From Tetradesmus obliquus (lineage: Eukaryota > Chlorophyta > Chlorophyceae > Sphaeropleales > Scenedesmaceae), in assembly GCA_030272155.1 (NCBI GenBank), contig CP126194.1:3525501-3589500 (forward strand): a stretch of DNA of 64,000 nucleotides. The letters run 5' to 3'. The position numbers and the translations under genes were made by a program. Of the stretch, positions 11,474-23,964 are shown piece after piece; position 1 is the first letter of the stretch, and each line of letters begins with the position of its first letter. The notes under the pieces are model-generated. The model was not told the DNA's origin and searched no databases. It saw nothing but the letters and a program-made list of their open reading frames with translations.

Positions 11474-12899
11474 ATGGGGCCTGCTGATGCCTCTCGCTGG
11501 TCTCTTGAGAGCGACCCAGACGCACTGCTGGACCACCCGTGCCTTCAGCCTGATCGCATTGCAGAAAGCAACCTCTTTCTCAGCTCAGCTTTTACAGAGG
11601 GAGCCCTGGAGGTCCTCAAGAAGCATGGCATCACCCACATTCTGCAGGCAGGTGGCTTGAACTGCAGGAGCAGACATGCTTCAGGACCGCGTGATGCAAG
11701 CAGTACTGCTCTTCGGTGAACGTAGGCTTGTCTACGCGTGCTTAGAACTTTGCTGCGTGTGTTCCGCTGGCTGGTGTGTGCAGGTTGGCTTTGAGTTGGA
11801 GGCCCACCACCCACAGGCCTTCACATACTGCTCCATTCAGATAGCAGACCGCTTTGAGACAGACATCGTGCAGTGCCTGCCTCGTGCTTTTGCCTTCATA
11901 TCCCAAGGCGTGCAGGACGGTGAGCAACAGCATTTTGACACGCTGGACAACGCAGCTGTACCACAAATGATTGTGTGGCGTGGCTGTCTGATGGAGCCCC
12001 ACAGCAGCACTGACTCAGGGTTTTGCGTGCAAACATGACATGGTGGTACCGCACCATAATCCTGCTGTTCCTGCAAGCAGCCAGCAGCAGCAGCAGCAGC
12101 ACACTGGGTATGCATGCCTTCACGTACCTGCTCTGAACTGGTTTCTGTCTGTTGGCTCCTGCTTGCTTGCTGTCCTGCAGGCCGTGTGCTGGTGCACTGC
12201 GTGCACGGCCAATCCCGCAGCGCCGCAGTAGTCATCGCGTATCTCATGTGGAGCAGAGGTCAAACTTACGACAAGTGCTTGGCAGCAGTACAGGCCTGCA
12301 GACCCCGGGTGCAACTCAACAGTGCCTTTGAAATGCAGCTGCGCTTGCTGGAGCAGCTAGGGTTTGACCTCAGCAGGTGGCCTGGCTGGAGTGCAGACAC
12401 CTACGCCCTGGCACGCCAGCAGCAGCTGCTGCACCAGCACAGCCGCAGCAGCCAGCAGCTGCTGATGGACGCGCAGCAGCAGCAGCCGGCGCTGGCCAGC
12501 CTGCCGCATCTGCTGCTGCCGGAGCAGCAGCAGCTGCAGCAGCAGCAGGTGCTGACGCTACTACAGCAGCCGCAGCTGCTGCAACCACTCGCACAGCAGC
12601 AGCAGCAGCCAGCTGGCGTTGTGTCTAGTGACTCTGAGCAGCAGGATTTGGTCATACTCACAAGCTCGCTCCCGTCTCCGCCTGGCGCCTGTTCAGATGC
12701 AGCATGCAGCTGTGGCAAAGGCCCGCTGCGGCAAGACAGCAGGAGCAGGGGCATTGCCACGCGCTCACTGCAGCTGGATGTAGCAGTAGATATCCAGCAG
12801 GAGCAGCAGCAAGGCCACAGCAAAGGCAGCAGCCAAGCATCTGGCGCACTCACTCCCAGGAGCAAGCAGCAAGGGCCCAGCTGCTGCATTGTCATGTAG
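11474..12899 (+). CDS. Dual-specificity protein phosphatase with C-terminal CaaX motif
   Basis: Cysteine-dependent phosphatase of the MAP-kinase-phosphatase/DUSP class that removes phosphate from Ser/Thr and Tyr. Exons 11474-11647, 11784-11919 and 12181-12899 give 342 residues. The domain starts with NLFLSSAF and HGITHILQVGFELE and has the general-acid Asp in IADRFETD. It carries the catalytic loop VHCVHGQSRSAAVV (HCxxGxxRS) and continues through AYLMW to LNSAFEMQL, as in the family. The C-terminal half is a Gln/Ser-rich linker ending in CCIVM. CIVM is a CaaX box predicting prenylation, with a neighbouring Cys for palmitoylation, so the protein is probably membrane-tethered (inference). The first intron must use a GC donor (CAG then GCAGG) to keep the conserved ITHILQVG frame. 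Class is certain; substrate is unknown. Confidence 0.9.
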
Positions 12900-14153
12900 G
12901 AAATGAAAGGGGCTGCGTCAAACACAGTTTGGTGCGTGCTGTGTCGCTGCTTCAGGATTGCAGAGGGCTGCTCAGCACCCAGGAGTGCTTAGGCAGCCAG
13001 TTTGCTTGCGTATGTGCCGGCTACAAGTTGCCTTTGAGTGTGTGATATTATGGATGCACTGCAGCTGTTGGGAAGCTTTGATTAACACTTGTCATTATCC
13101 ACAGTAGGACCAGCTGCTGGATATCTACACAGCAGCTGCTGTGTTGCTGGCAGGAGCCGACTGCCTTGAACAACTGCTGCCAATTCGGTACATTGCAGCA
13201 CAAGAGCTGGGGGATAGCGAGCATGCGGCATGCACAGGTCAGCGGTGCACTTGCACCAAGCACTGGAAACAGCATACAGCTGTTGGCTTTCGACACATGA
13301 AGGGTCCTGCATGTGCCGCAGCAGCCTCAGGTAGCACATGGGTTCAGTTGGTTTGCTTGTGAAAGGATGTGGCGGGGCGCGTGCACTGGCTTGTGCATGG
13401 GCCTGCACAGGCAGTTCTGTCCTTGTGGGTGTGCAGTATCCGCAGCGGTGTGGCTGCTGTACGTTATCGGCATATGGACACGATCAGTCAAGATGCTGTG
13501 TCGTGTGGTGCGCATGAGGTCAGAAAGCAAGCAGAAACTGAAGGCGGATGTTGTTTCAGACCACTGTATTTGGGGAGATGTGCTGGCGGCTGGCATAGCA
13601 TGGCATGGCATGTAGCCGGGTTGCATTCTGTGGCTGGCTGTTTGGCTGGGTGTTAGGCGTGCTGCTCTCTTCTGTCAATGCTCAGGGTGCTGCACTGCTG
13701 ATTACAACAAACACCCACAGCACTGCTGATTTAGGCACTGCTGATTAGGCACCGCTGACAGCTGAAGAGATGTGTGACTAAACCCGGGACGCTGTCATGT
13801 TGGTGCTGATAGTTTGCGCTGATCTGCAGTATGAAGAGCACATGCACGCACTTTGTTCTTGGACAATGCATGGCATGCCAGGGCTGCTTGCTTGTACTGT
13901 ATACACCAACTTGAAGCTCACGTGCTGCACGTTGGCAGTTGCATTTTGAACTCTTGTGGCAGGGTTTAGTGAGCAACTGTTTCAAACTGGCATGAGCACA
14001 GAGTGACTGTCATCATGAAGCAATCTCTTTTGCACAGGTGCATAGGAAAACCGACAAACTGCCTGGGTGGTTCAGCAGCTTAAGGTTACATTGAGCTGCT
14101 GGCAGCTGTCAGGTACACGGCTTTGTGTGGATCATGTACTACATGCTGCAGAT

Positions 14154-14154
<1 letters not shown>

Positions 14155-14189
<35 letters not shown>
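14155..14189 (+). repeat. GCT trinucleotide microsatellite
   Basis: About twelve uninterrupted GCT units followed by a short GCG stretch. It lies outside any predicted exon. Confidence 0.9.
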
Positions 14190-16019
14190 GGCGGCGTGCA
14201 CGGCTTCGTCTTGCGCCTTACTCGCTGCATCAGCGGGTTTTCTCAACCTATCATGTAGTTTGACAGGATGGCGCCAAGAGGTGGGCTGCCCTGAGAGAAG
14301 TTTGACAGGCGAGGAGGGGTGTGCTGCATGATAAACTTCTGGCTGCTGCTATGTGTGCGCTTTTGTGCTACTAGCTGTAGGTACTCAACTGGGCTGTGGG
14401 CTTTTCTGTGGTGGCTCAGCTGATTGACACTGTGTGAGCTGGTTCAGCGAGCATACTGCGGTGATTGTCCTGCTGGATGCGGCTGAGCTTTTCGTCAACT
14501 GCTGCTGCTTCTGCTGCTTGACGTTTGAACTTGCAATGAAAAGTGCGGCTGCTGGCCAGACCGCTGCACTGCGTGCATCTGGTGGGTGCTGCTTCTGGCT
14601 CCATGTGAGCGTAGTGGTGGCACATTATGATGTAGTGCATGCAGGTCGCGGCAGCTGCAGATTGTGTGTGATATGACTGAACACGCGCGCATTCAGCTGC
14701 CATGTAGATGTCATTTTGGTGCTGGCAAGGGCAAACTGTCGAGTGTGTGACACATTGTGCTTGCCTGGCATGATCAGCAAAGCTGTCTGTGTGGCTGCTT
14801 GGCTCAGGGGCTTTTGATGAGGGACCATCAGCTGCTGCACACCATGTGGTGGTGCACAACCATCTGGCCGTGCAAGAGCTAACCTGCATTTGCGCATGGC
14901 ACAGCCAATTTCGGGGTGTGCCAAATTTAGGGGTGTGCCAATTTAGGTCTGACTCACAAGGCCGGCAGCTGCCAGCAGCTCACTTCTGTGAAGCTGCCAG
15001 GCATGCGCACCGCTGGGGGACTGGGGGATGCACTTGCCTTGTCGATGCAGTGCCGTGCTGGGCTGCAATGCACATTTCAGCTTGGTTGTTCTGTGCTGGC
15101 TTGCAATGCAGTTGTTTTGTCACACGCACACTGCTGCACATTTCTGCTTCGTTGTGCATGTGACTTACTGGTGACTGGAACTGGTTGTGGGATCTGGCAG
15201 CTGGCCACAGGCATACAGATGTCAAAAACAGCATATTAGTGAGATCGTGCAAGGCTTCTGTATAGGGTGTCCAATCAAGGCTTGCGTTTTGAACGTCATA
15301 GCTTGTTGGTTGCTGCATTGCCCATTGTGTGTCAGCCGACGTGTTGCTTAAAGACAGTGTTGCAGGGCTTCATGCACTTGTTTGTCCTTTTACTTGGGCA
15401 GGTATGCTTCACGTGATGGGGTACAGAACCAAGATATGCAGGCACAAGCTCTGGGTGCATTGCATGCAGTGTCTCTATGGTGCAATGCACGCGGTGTCAA
15501 CGTGTAGTACCCATCACGCATCACCTTCAATGCATGCCTGTTGCCCCTGTTGACCTGCTTGTGTGTGACTGCAGCTCATTCTGCCTGTGTTTTTGTGTGC
15601 CCGGGAGGTAAGCGTCAGACAATTCTGCACACTCAGGCTGACATAGGTGTTGGCATGGAGGTTGTATAAGCTTCCCAGGCAGCCGCACACAGGGCTGGCT
15701 GTGTTGTGCCAAGCTGCTGGGTTTGTGGGTCCTCTGTGGTCCTCCATCCTTGCTGCCCACCGCCGTTGGTGCGGCTGCAGTACAAATGCTGTGCAGCTGC
15801 CCATCGACCCACATGTTGCAGAAGCGTCCGTAGCGTCGTGCTGTCGGCTGCTTTATGTTATGATAGCGTTGTGTTGAGCGGGCATGCCTGACTGCACATG
15901 ACGGCGATTAATTGAAGCCACGCCGCGTGAGCTGTGCATGACTTGCTGCAGCTGCAGCTGCATGCCACAGGCAACTTGCAGTGCTCAAGCAGCAACTTGC
16001 TGCTACAGGTACAACACCT

Positions 16020-16024
16020 TTACA
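16020..16024 (-). terminator. Candidate poly(A) signal TGTAA for the CCDC57-like gene
   Basis: A minus-strand TGTAA about 375 nt beyond the stop at 16398. Position-based inference. Confidence 0.25.
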
Positions 16025-16397
16025 GGGGTGTCTGCCTTGTCTTTTATTGATGTAGCATGTACAGCTGCACAGCCTGTGCATGCCTTTTGCATGGCCTTGT
16101 CTATGATCGGCGGAATCAAGCGATTCAAGCGGCTCTGATGTCAATTGTACGTAACTGGCTTGAACCAGCCTGAGGCTCTGAAGTATTGCTCTTAAGAAAT
16201 GCTGTCTATGCTGCCAAGCGGCGTCACGAGTCAGAAAGCAAAGTTTTTTCAAATGATGGTGGAGTGAGGAGCAACTTGGGACCTCCAAATATTTGGGACC
16301 TCCAACATTATTGCAAGCGTGCCACAACCACAGCATGTGCGGATTCCAATCAACACTGCAGTCACACAACAGCAGCAGAACGCAAACGGCCAGCCAA

Positions 16398-19300
16398 TTA
16401 CTTGCCAAAACATTCCTCCTGCTCGCTTTGAGCCAGCACCGCCTGCCGCGCAACCGCTGTGAGCGTGGCCGCCGCCGCTGTCAACGCAGCTGAAGCCGCT
16501 GCATCGTCCATCACATTGTAGTTGCGCACACGCAGCTGCCGGCTGCTGCTGCCAGAACCAGCAGCAGCAGCACTGCCGGCCTGCTGCTGCCGCTTGCGCT
16601 GCAAGCCTGCTAGCCGGGGCCGCTGCGCATTGAGGTGCTCCTGCTGCCTGCTTGAGTTGCCCTGCATCCCTGATACCTCACCCACTGCCGCCGCTGCTGC
16701 TGCTGCTGCATTGCCAGTGCCAGCAGCCGGCCCAGCAGTCTCCTGCCTCAGTCTGCTGCCACTGGTGCTGCTGCTGCCAGGCCTCACAGCACTGCTGCCG
16801 CTGCTGCCACCAGGTTTATAAGCTGCTCGTTGATTGCCGGCGCTGCCAGGCATAGCATTGACGGATGCCTGGTTAGGGTTTAATGCTGGCTGGCTGGCAG
16901 CAGCAGCTGGGGCATCCCTGCCTGGCCGGCCAGGCTGCATTGCCTGCACTTGCAGCTCCTGTGGTTGGCTGGGATGAGGCCTCTGCTGCTGTTGAGGCTG
17001 CTGCTGCTGCTGCGGCTGTTGAAGCTGCGCCACTTCATACGCTGCGGCTGCCTGGACATCAGCCTGCTGCTGTTGCTGCAGCCAATACTGCTGCTGCTGC
17101 TGCTGCTGCTGTTGTTGTTCCTGAAAAGGCGCTCCCCACTGCTGCTGCTGCTGCTGCTGCTGCATGGGCCCCGCTTGCCAGCTGGACGCATACGCAGCCT
17201 GCTGCTGCATGTGGTCTGCACTGCCTGCCGCATAAGCAGCTGCCTGCTGCCTGCTTGGAGAGCTGTACTGCATTTGCATTGGCACTGGCACTGGCACTGG
17301 CACAGGCTGCCACACAGGAAACACTGCTCTGCCTAGCCAGGCATCAGCTGCAGCGCTGCTGCTGCCGGCCTCAGCAGCAAAGCCGGGGCTGCCAGGAGCA
17401 TTCTGCTGCCAGGAATGCATCTGCATACATACATAGGCCAGCAGTTTCAGCACACTAGAAGGGTTCAAGCGAAGGTTCGACAAACTGCTGCTTGCCAGTT
17501 GGTCAGCAGCTGCTGCTGGCACACTACACCACAGGCACAATCTGGCCTGCCAGGCAAGACACCCATGCATGCCTCAGCAACAACCTGCAACCCCATGAGA
17601 TAGGTTATCTCATACTTGCCGGGGTGCTGCCTGGTTCATCACCCAACACAGCTGCCCTGTCACCATCAGTCCAATAGCCCACAATAATCACTCTTCCAAA
17701 CCATGCCTTACCTGCTGCGCTGGCCGCTTCAGCGCCTCATTTTCCGCCCGCAGGCTGTTGCTCAGCTCCATGAGCCGCTCATTCTCATCAGCCAGCACCG
17801 CCAGGTGCTGCTCAGCAGCTGCCAGCGCACCGTGCAGCTGCACCACCTCCTGGCCGCTGCCGCTGCTGCTGCTGCCGCTGTGTGCTGCCAGCTCCCCAGC
17901 AGCAGGTTGTTTAATATGTTCAGAAGTACAGGGCGGCAGCAGCTGCAAGGCTGAGCTGTGCTGTGGGCTGCTGCTGATAGCGCCAGCTGCTGCTGCTGCT
18001 GCTGCCGCAGTATCTGTTTCACCAGCGTGTGAGGCTGGCAGGGGGCCTGCGCCAGCAGCGGCTGCCTGCAGTGCTGCCAGCTGCGCCTGCATGGCCTGCC
18101 TGCGGTAGTGGCGGTTGTCCCGCAGCAGCGTGGACACCCTCTGCAGCACATGGCAGCAGCGCAGCACAGCACGGAATGCCAGACAAACCGCATGTGAGCA
18201 CCAACAAACATCAGCAGGAGCTACTAATGGGGAGAAGAGTACATGCGCACATGTATGTTTTGTTTGCGGCTTGCCGGACTAGGCTGGCGGAGCTGATCAG
18301 GCAGAAGATCAGGGACTGGCTTTTTGCCTGTCAACAGGTATAAAAGTGTGAGTTTGACAGGCATACACACCTGCCTGCAGCGCAGGCATTTCAGCTTGCT
18401 TACAGCCTGCTCACCTCCCTCAGGAACTCCACTTCAGATGCCAGCATCTCAGCAGCCTCAGCCTGCGCTGTGGCTGCAGCAGCACCCGATGCAGCACGCG
18501 CAGCAGCAGCAGCAGTGTGTGCCCCAGCACTAGCAGCACCAGCAGCAACAGGTCCCCCAGCGCCAGCACCAGCAGCAGCTGCGCTGACGTGTCGCTGCAG
18601 CAGCGCCAGGTGTGACAGCAGGTGCTCCGTCTCGGCGTCAGACGCCGCCAGGTCAGCACGCAGCACGGCCAACTCTGCTGCTGCTGCTCCTGCTGCTGCT
18701 GCTGGGTTGGCTGCAGCGGGCACTTTTGGTGGTGGCAGGTCTTCCTCGTACGTGCAAGCAACGCTGCTGCTGCCGACTGCTGCGTCTGCGCTGCCGCCCT
18801 GGCCATCTGCAAAAGGCGCGTCATGGTCTGCAGGCGACATAAACAAGCAGAAACATCGGCACCACAGAGGGTGAAACATGCCAGTACCATGTTCCACAGC
18901 TCAGATGAGTGCCAGCTTGCAGTGTCGGACTTTGGCACAGTCAATCACGCTGGCTGCTGGGATGTGTGCACGGCCACAGCTGGTCAGCCTCTGCAGCCCA
19001 GCTTATACTGCAGCAGGCAAAGCATTATCAGCACCACACGCGATGCAAGTCTGCCGGCAACCCGGCATTCCACAAGCTGCTTCTTGCCTACACACCATCC
19101 CAACACACTGCAGACACGCAATTTCATAGATGAATCACATACGCCGCCCCGCTGCAGCCTGGCCCACTCACTGGCTGCCTGCAGCTGCTCCATCTCCTGC
19201 CGCAGTGCCCCAATGATGCCCCGCAGCCGGTCATTGGTGGCCTCAGCAGCACCCAGCGCAGCAGCCAGCTCCTGCTGCTGCTGCTGCTGCTCGTCACCTT

Positions 19301-22300
19301 GGCCGAGGCCGCCTGCATCCAAAGAATGCCAGTGGTCAAAGCGGCACACAGGCCGCTCGCATAGTTACACACATGCATGCACCTGCAACACGTCTGCACA
19401 CATGCTTCAACCGGCGCCGCAGCGTCATTGTCGACAACAGTCATCAAATGTACCCGATGCACTCCTAGCACATGCCAAGGCGCTGCAGGCGCCTATCCAG
19501 CAGCGCACCTCTACTGCTGTCTTGTGTGCGCCCACCGATCCCCTGCTGCTGCTGCTGCCGCCTGCCTGGGCTCTGCACAGCAGAGCTTCCCAGCAGCAGC
19601 AGGTTAGCACTTTCTAAACTGCTCCGCAAGCTGCTGAGGTGGCTGCGCTGCTGCTGCCGCACCCCAAGCACCTGCGCCGCAAGCACAGCAACACTGCCAG
19701 CAGTGCTGCCCAGCCCGCGCCGCCCAGGGCTGCTGCTGCTGCCAAGCCCAGGCAAGGCCGCATCAGCGCTGGCTGACAACGGCCGCCCTGCGAATGTAAC
19801 CACACCGCGCATCCTGCCGCCTGCAGCTGCCCTGCCAGACTGGGGCGACCCTACTTCCCCCAACCCTTGCTGCGAGTCTTCGGCACCAAGGGCACCTGGT
19901 GACGCTTCCCCTGCTCCTGCTGCTGCTGAAGATGCGCCGTACCTGCCAGCAGCGTTACTTCCTCCAGTGGCAGCAGCAGCAGCAGCAGCATCGCCACCTG
20001 CTGCCGCATCGCTGCCGCCAGGGGCCCTAGCAGAGCCCAGCCAGAACGAAGCTCCGCTACCAAATGAAGGCGGCAGCCTGCCCAGTGGGGAGGGCAGGCC
20101 TGACAGCAGCTCAGGCTCCAGGCTCATGCCTGATATGCCAGATACCTCTAAGCTAGGGGGCTGCTGCTGCTGCTGCTGCGGGACACCTGCAGCAGGCTGG
20201 CTGTGAAGAGGCGCAGCACTGCCGCCAGCAGCAGCAGGTGAAGCAGGTGGAGCTGCAGAGGCCGCTGCAGCTGCTGCGGCCCTGTCCTGAGCTGCCTTCA
20301 ACTGCTGGCGCAGCAGCTGCATCTCTGCCTCCTGCGCCTGCAGCTGCTGCTGAGCACTTGCCAGTGCAGCATGTGCGTCTGCCTGCTGCTGTGCGACATG
20401 CGCAGCGCTGCCTGCAGCAGCAGCAGCAGCAGCCCCAGGAGGAGCTGGCAGAGCCAGCACAGGCGGCTGCGCTGATGCTGACTCGGCCTGCTGTTCAAGC
20501 CGCAGCTGTGCCTGCAGCAGCTGCCGCTGCAGCTCCCGCTCGCGCTCTGCTGCTGCCATCACTTGCTCCTGCAGCCAAGCACAACACCCGTGTCAGGTAC
20601 ACGCAGAGCAGCAAGAACAAACACAGGTCTGCACAAGCATCGCCTGGTAGCTGGCCAGCTACAGCAGCAACAATAACGTCTAACACCTACAGTGAAACAG
20701 GCAGGTGCTGCTTTGGAACTACCAAATCAATCGCACCTGGTAGCTGGCTGCCGCTGCATGCACCTCCTCCAGTGCCGAGTGCAGCGCTGTGTTGGTTGCA
20801 CGCAGCCCAGCCGCCTCATCCTGCAGGGCGCGGATCTGCTGCTGCGCCTCATCAGCTGCAGCCTCTGCTGCAGCAACTGCTTCTGTGACAGCAGCTGTGA
20901 GCCGCTCCTGCATGCAGCAGCAGCAGCAGCAGCGTGCCAAGCAGACAGCACACACAGCTTCAGCCGGGCATGCGCAACCAGGTGCCGCTTGCTTCAGGTG
21001 CCATTACGACGTGCGAACGCCTGCATGCAAAGCAACCTGCCGGCACATACAGCCACAAAGCTGTGCATCGCCTCGTCACCTGCATGCACAATCAGCAGCA
21101 GCTGCTGCACTTGACCGGCGCGCCGGCTCTGCTTTGCAACTACAGTACCTCATAACATCGAAACTCACCTGCAGCATGTCCCGCTCAGCCTTCTGTGCCT
21201 CAAGCTGTGCCTCCACCTGCTGCAGCCTGCCCCGCAACTGCCCGGCAGCCTCTGCTGCCTCTGCCTGCTGCGCTGCACCCTTGTCCAACGCCGCCTGCAG
21301 CCGCTGCTGCAGCTGCTGCGCCTGCTGCTCTGCTGCGCTGGCCTGCTTGGCTGCTGCGGCGGCTGCGTTGTCTTGCTGGTCCTGCAGCTGCTGTTTGAGG
21401 CTGGACAGCTCTGCAGCAAACTCGCTGGCCTGCTGACATGCAGGCAGGCAGGCAGGTGTGCCAGTAGCACCGGGCATGTGAGGTGACAGTGAAGTCATCA
21501 GCTTTGAAGCACACACATGCACACAGACACAAGCAAGCAGGGGTTGGCTAGTTGCAAGCATAATTGCGCAGGTTGAAATGCAACACAGCCACTACCGCTA
21601 CAGCTGCACATGCTGTACTTCGGCCTCGCTACTGCTGTTCATCTCATCTGATCAGCCCCACCAAGCCCCACCCACCACACCTGCAGCTGCTTCTCCGTGG
21701 TCACCAGCTGCAGCTGCTGCTGCGCCTCCAGCAGCTGCTGCTGCACACTCGCCAGCTGCTCACTCAGCTGCCGCTGGTCCAGCTCGGCCTTGGCTCTGCC
21801 GGCCTTCAAGGCAGCCTCAGCCTCACGCTCTTGCAACTGCGCCGCCTGCACGTCACAACGCATGTGTCAGCATATGGACGGCTCATGCTCAATGACGACG
21901 GCACAGCAAGATCCTGCACAAGCCCAAAAGCCAATGTTGAGTTCCACTGCTGCCGCATGCCATTGCAGCCTGTTAGCCAGCCAGCGCGCACCTCTGCGCG
22001 TGCCAGCTGCGTCGCCAGCTGCTGCTGCGCAGCCGCCACCTCAGCGCCACGCGCCTCCGCAAGTGCAGCTGCCGTGGCGGCCTCCGCACGCGCATCTGCC
22101 GCGGCAGCTGCATGCTTCGCCTCCAGCTGCTGCGCCTGCAGCAGGAATCCTGCAGACAGCTCGCGCCGCTGCCGCTCCATCTGCTCCTCTGCCTCTGCCA
22201 GCAGCCGCTGCAGGCCGTGCATCTGCTGCTCGTGCTGCTGCCGCTGCTGCAGCAGCTCGGCTGACCGCGCGTGCTGCTCCTGCTGCAGGTGCTCCTGCAG

Positions 22301-23300
22301 CTGCTGCAGCTTTAGGTTGAAGCCTGCCGCTGCTTCTGCCGACCGCTGCCTTTGCAACTGAGCATCTGTAGATAGAGCAAGCGGGAAGTGGCACAATGAC
22401 GGTGGGGGGAACACAAGTTAAAGGCCGAAGCCGTGGGGAAGGATGGAGGGGTGTGCGCAACACATGCAGCACACAACACAACAATGTTGTGCGCAGACAG
22501 CCTCGGGCAGACATGGCATGGCAGCGCAACTGTTCAGGCCATGTCTGGTTGCTGTCTGCTAGGATAGGCTCAAAATCACGAATGCAAAATGAGATGCAGA
22601 CCAGCAGCCTACTGAAGGAACAGTACACATGCAGACGGCTTACATACACCCATACGCAATCCTTCCGTCAACATGCGCTCACCGCTGGAAGCCTGAGCAA
22701 GCTGCGCCTGCAGCTGCGTGATATTTGAGGCCTTTGATGCCATCTCTGCTGCTGCTGCCGCTGCTGCTGCGTCTGCTGCCTCAAGCTCGGCATCTCTCTC
22801 TGCCAGCAGCTGCAGATTGTACTGGAAGTCAGACTTGAGCTCATCCAGGTTGGACTGCAGCTGCTGGCAGCGCGCCTGGCTCTCTGCGAGCTGCAGTGCA
22901 TGTGCATGGCAGCACGAGGTGTTACTGCGCAGGAAGCTTGCACGTGCTTCAACGCTCTGAATTTGGCTGCTTCTATGCGGTGTGGACAGAACAGCGACAA
23001 GGATGCTGTGTGCCCAACACGCTGGCATGGTGCAGGACTTTGATTGTACGCGTTCAACTGGCAGTGCTCACATCCCTTCCCCAACAGCAGTTGCAAAAGG
23101 GGGACCAGCAATGTAACACCGCTCACCTGCTGCTCCAATGTGTGCAGTGCTGCCATGCGCAGCTGTGACAGCTCCTGCTCCTTGCGCTGCAACTCATTGC
23201 GAGCATCCCTAGGGTAGTGTGCCGCATCCCTGCCAGCAGTTGCTGCTGCACTGGCTGGTCGAGGCTGCTGCATGGCTGGGTGGTGCATAAGGGTGCCCAT
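16398..23300 (-). CDS. Large coiled-coil protein resembling CCDC57 (centriole/cilium associated)
   Basis: Eleven phase-consistent exons: 23127-23300, 22683-22890, 21992-22365, 21681-21845, 21169-21429, 20737-20907, 19509-20568, 19172-19312, 18415-18827, 17712-18140, 16398-17420. They give 1472 residues. The N-terminal block is the informative part: KEQELSQLRMAALHTLEQQ, then DELKSDFQYNLQLLAERDAE. It lines up with the start of vertebrate CCDC57 (a KEEEW helix, then a DFVYNLQVLEERDLELE-like motif). CCDC57 is a centriolar-satellite and microtubule-binding protein. Most of the rest is Gln/Ala/Glu-rich heptad coiled coil (exons 2-8), followed by a Ser/Gly-rich region in exon 7 and a Gln/Pro-rich low-complexity tail with no known domain. 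It lies head-to-head with CFAP298, 664 bp apart, with a small ORF between. The CCDC57 assignment rests on one motif, so it is probable but not proven. It could be another centrosomal coiled-coil protein. Confidence 0.7.
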
Positions 23301-23436
23301 CCACTCATGCGTGTAGCTGCTGGAGGGTTATACGGCATAAGTGACCAGGGACAGGGCGTGTGATGCTGCTGCTGCTGGTGCATCCCTGCTGCTGTGTACT
23401 GTCATGAGCCCAAGCTGGGCCTTGCAGCAGGCTCAA

Positions 23437-23841
23437 ATGTTTAATTGTATCGATATGTTGCTAAAGCGGATTCTGGATAGAATCACAGAGCTGGCAGCTG
23501 ATGCGGCCTCACTAGCAGCAGTTCTGGGAGACAGATGTCAACAACAGGTGGCAATGCTCCAGTCAAAAGTCACGCCATACATATGTGCCGTAAGAATCGG
23601 GTATAAGCCATCAAATTACGTTGTTGGGCAGCGACTGAAGGTTACGGTGCGACACCGGTGTCAATATGAAGCCCTACACACGCACAAGTCAAACTTTCAG
23701 TTTAAGACAAATCCCGAGGTTCATCGGCTTGCACATATGGTTTTGTCAGATGCTGCGTTCGTGTCACACAAAGACACTCGGCACAACCCCAAAGTTGCCC
23801 ACAGAATACAGCTGAGCAACAGGCTTTTTGCTACTGTTTAA
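23437..23841 (+). CDS. Small ORF with histone-fold resemblance (H2B-like half followed by H2A-like half)
   Basis: Uninterrupted 134-codon frame, ATG to TAA, in the gap between two divergent genes. It lacks the CAG/CTG bias and homopolymer runs of its neighbours. The first third (CIDMLLKRILDRI and following LAADAASLA) resembles the H2B alpha-2 helix. The last third (LAHMVLSDAA, then HKDTRHNP and HRIQL) resembles the H2A stretch that ends in NKKTRI...HIQLAIR. Between them VVGQRLK recalls the H2A FPVGRI region. The order H2B then H2A matches the fused histone doublets known from some giant viruses. Resemblance was judged by eye and the protein is very divergent and short, so chance is a real alternative. 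A CTTGCAG just upstream of the ATG could be a splice acceptor, so an upstream exon is possible. CFAP298 starts 123 bp downstream. Confidence 0.35.
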   Translation: MFNCIDMLLKRILDRITELAADAASLAAVLGDRCQQQVAMLQSKVTPYICAVRIGYKPSNYVVGQRLKVTVRHRCQYEALHTHKSNFQFKTNPEVHRLAHMVLSDAAFVSHKDTRHNPKVAHRIQLSNRLFATV

Positions 23842-23964
23842 TCGCTTGAAATCGCGTAGATCGTCATAGTACAGCTGCAGTCAGCATCAATCAACCGTTA
23901 AAGTGTGCCTTCGAGACTTTCCCGCCACCTGTTCTACTGCCATCACCTCGAAACCTCTGTCCAG

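Larger units (their letters stand above)
12900..16397. other. Gene-poor stretch between two convergent genes
   Basis: The stretch holds the 3' UTRs of the phosphatase (+) and the CCDC57-like gene (-). I see no conserved protein. Minor repeats are present: a GCT microsatellite at 14155-14189, a fourfold GCACTGCTGATT-like run near 13690-13760, a short direct repeat near 14915-14945, and another near 16277-16310. Confidence 0.5.

Noticed and set aside
19472..20206. 244-residue plus-strand frame opposite the CCDC57-like exon 7
   Set aside because: Shadow of the coiled-coil exon. The minus-strand exon has consistent phases with ten others.
19465..20562. Treating the 365-residue frame ending GMC as a complete separate gene
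   Set aside because: A phase-1 donor (AGAG then GTGCGC) before its stop joins perfectly to the next coiled-coil exon at 19312, so it is an internal exon.
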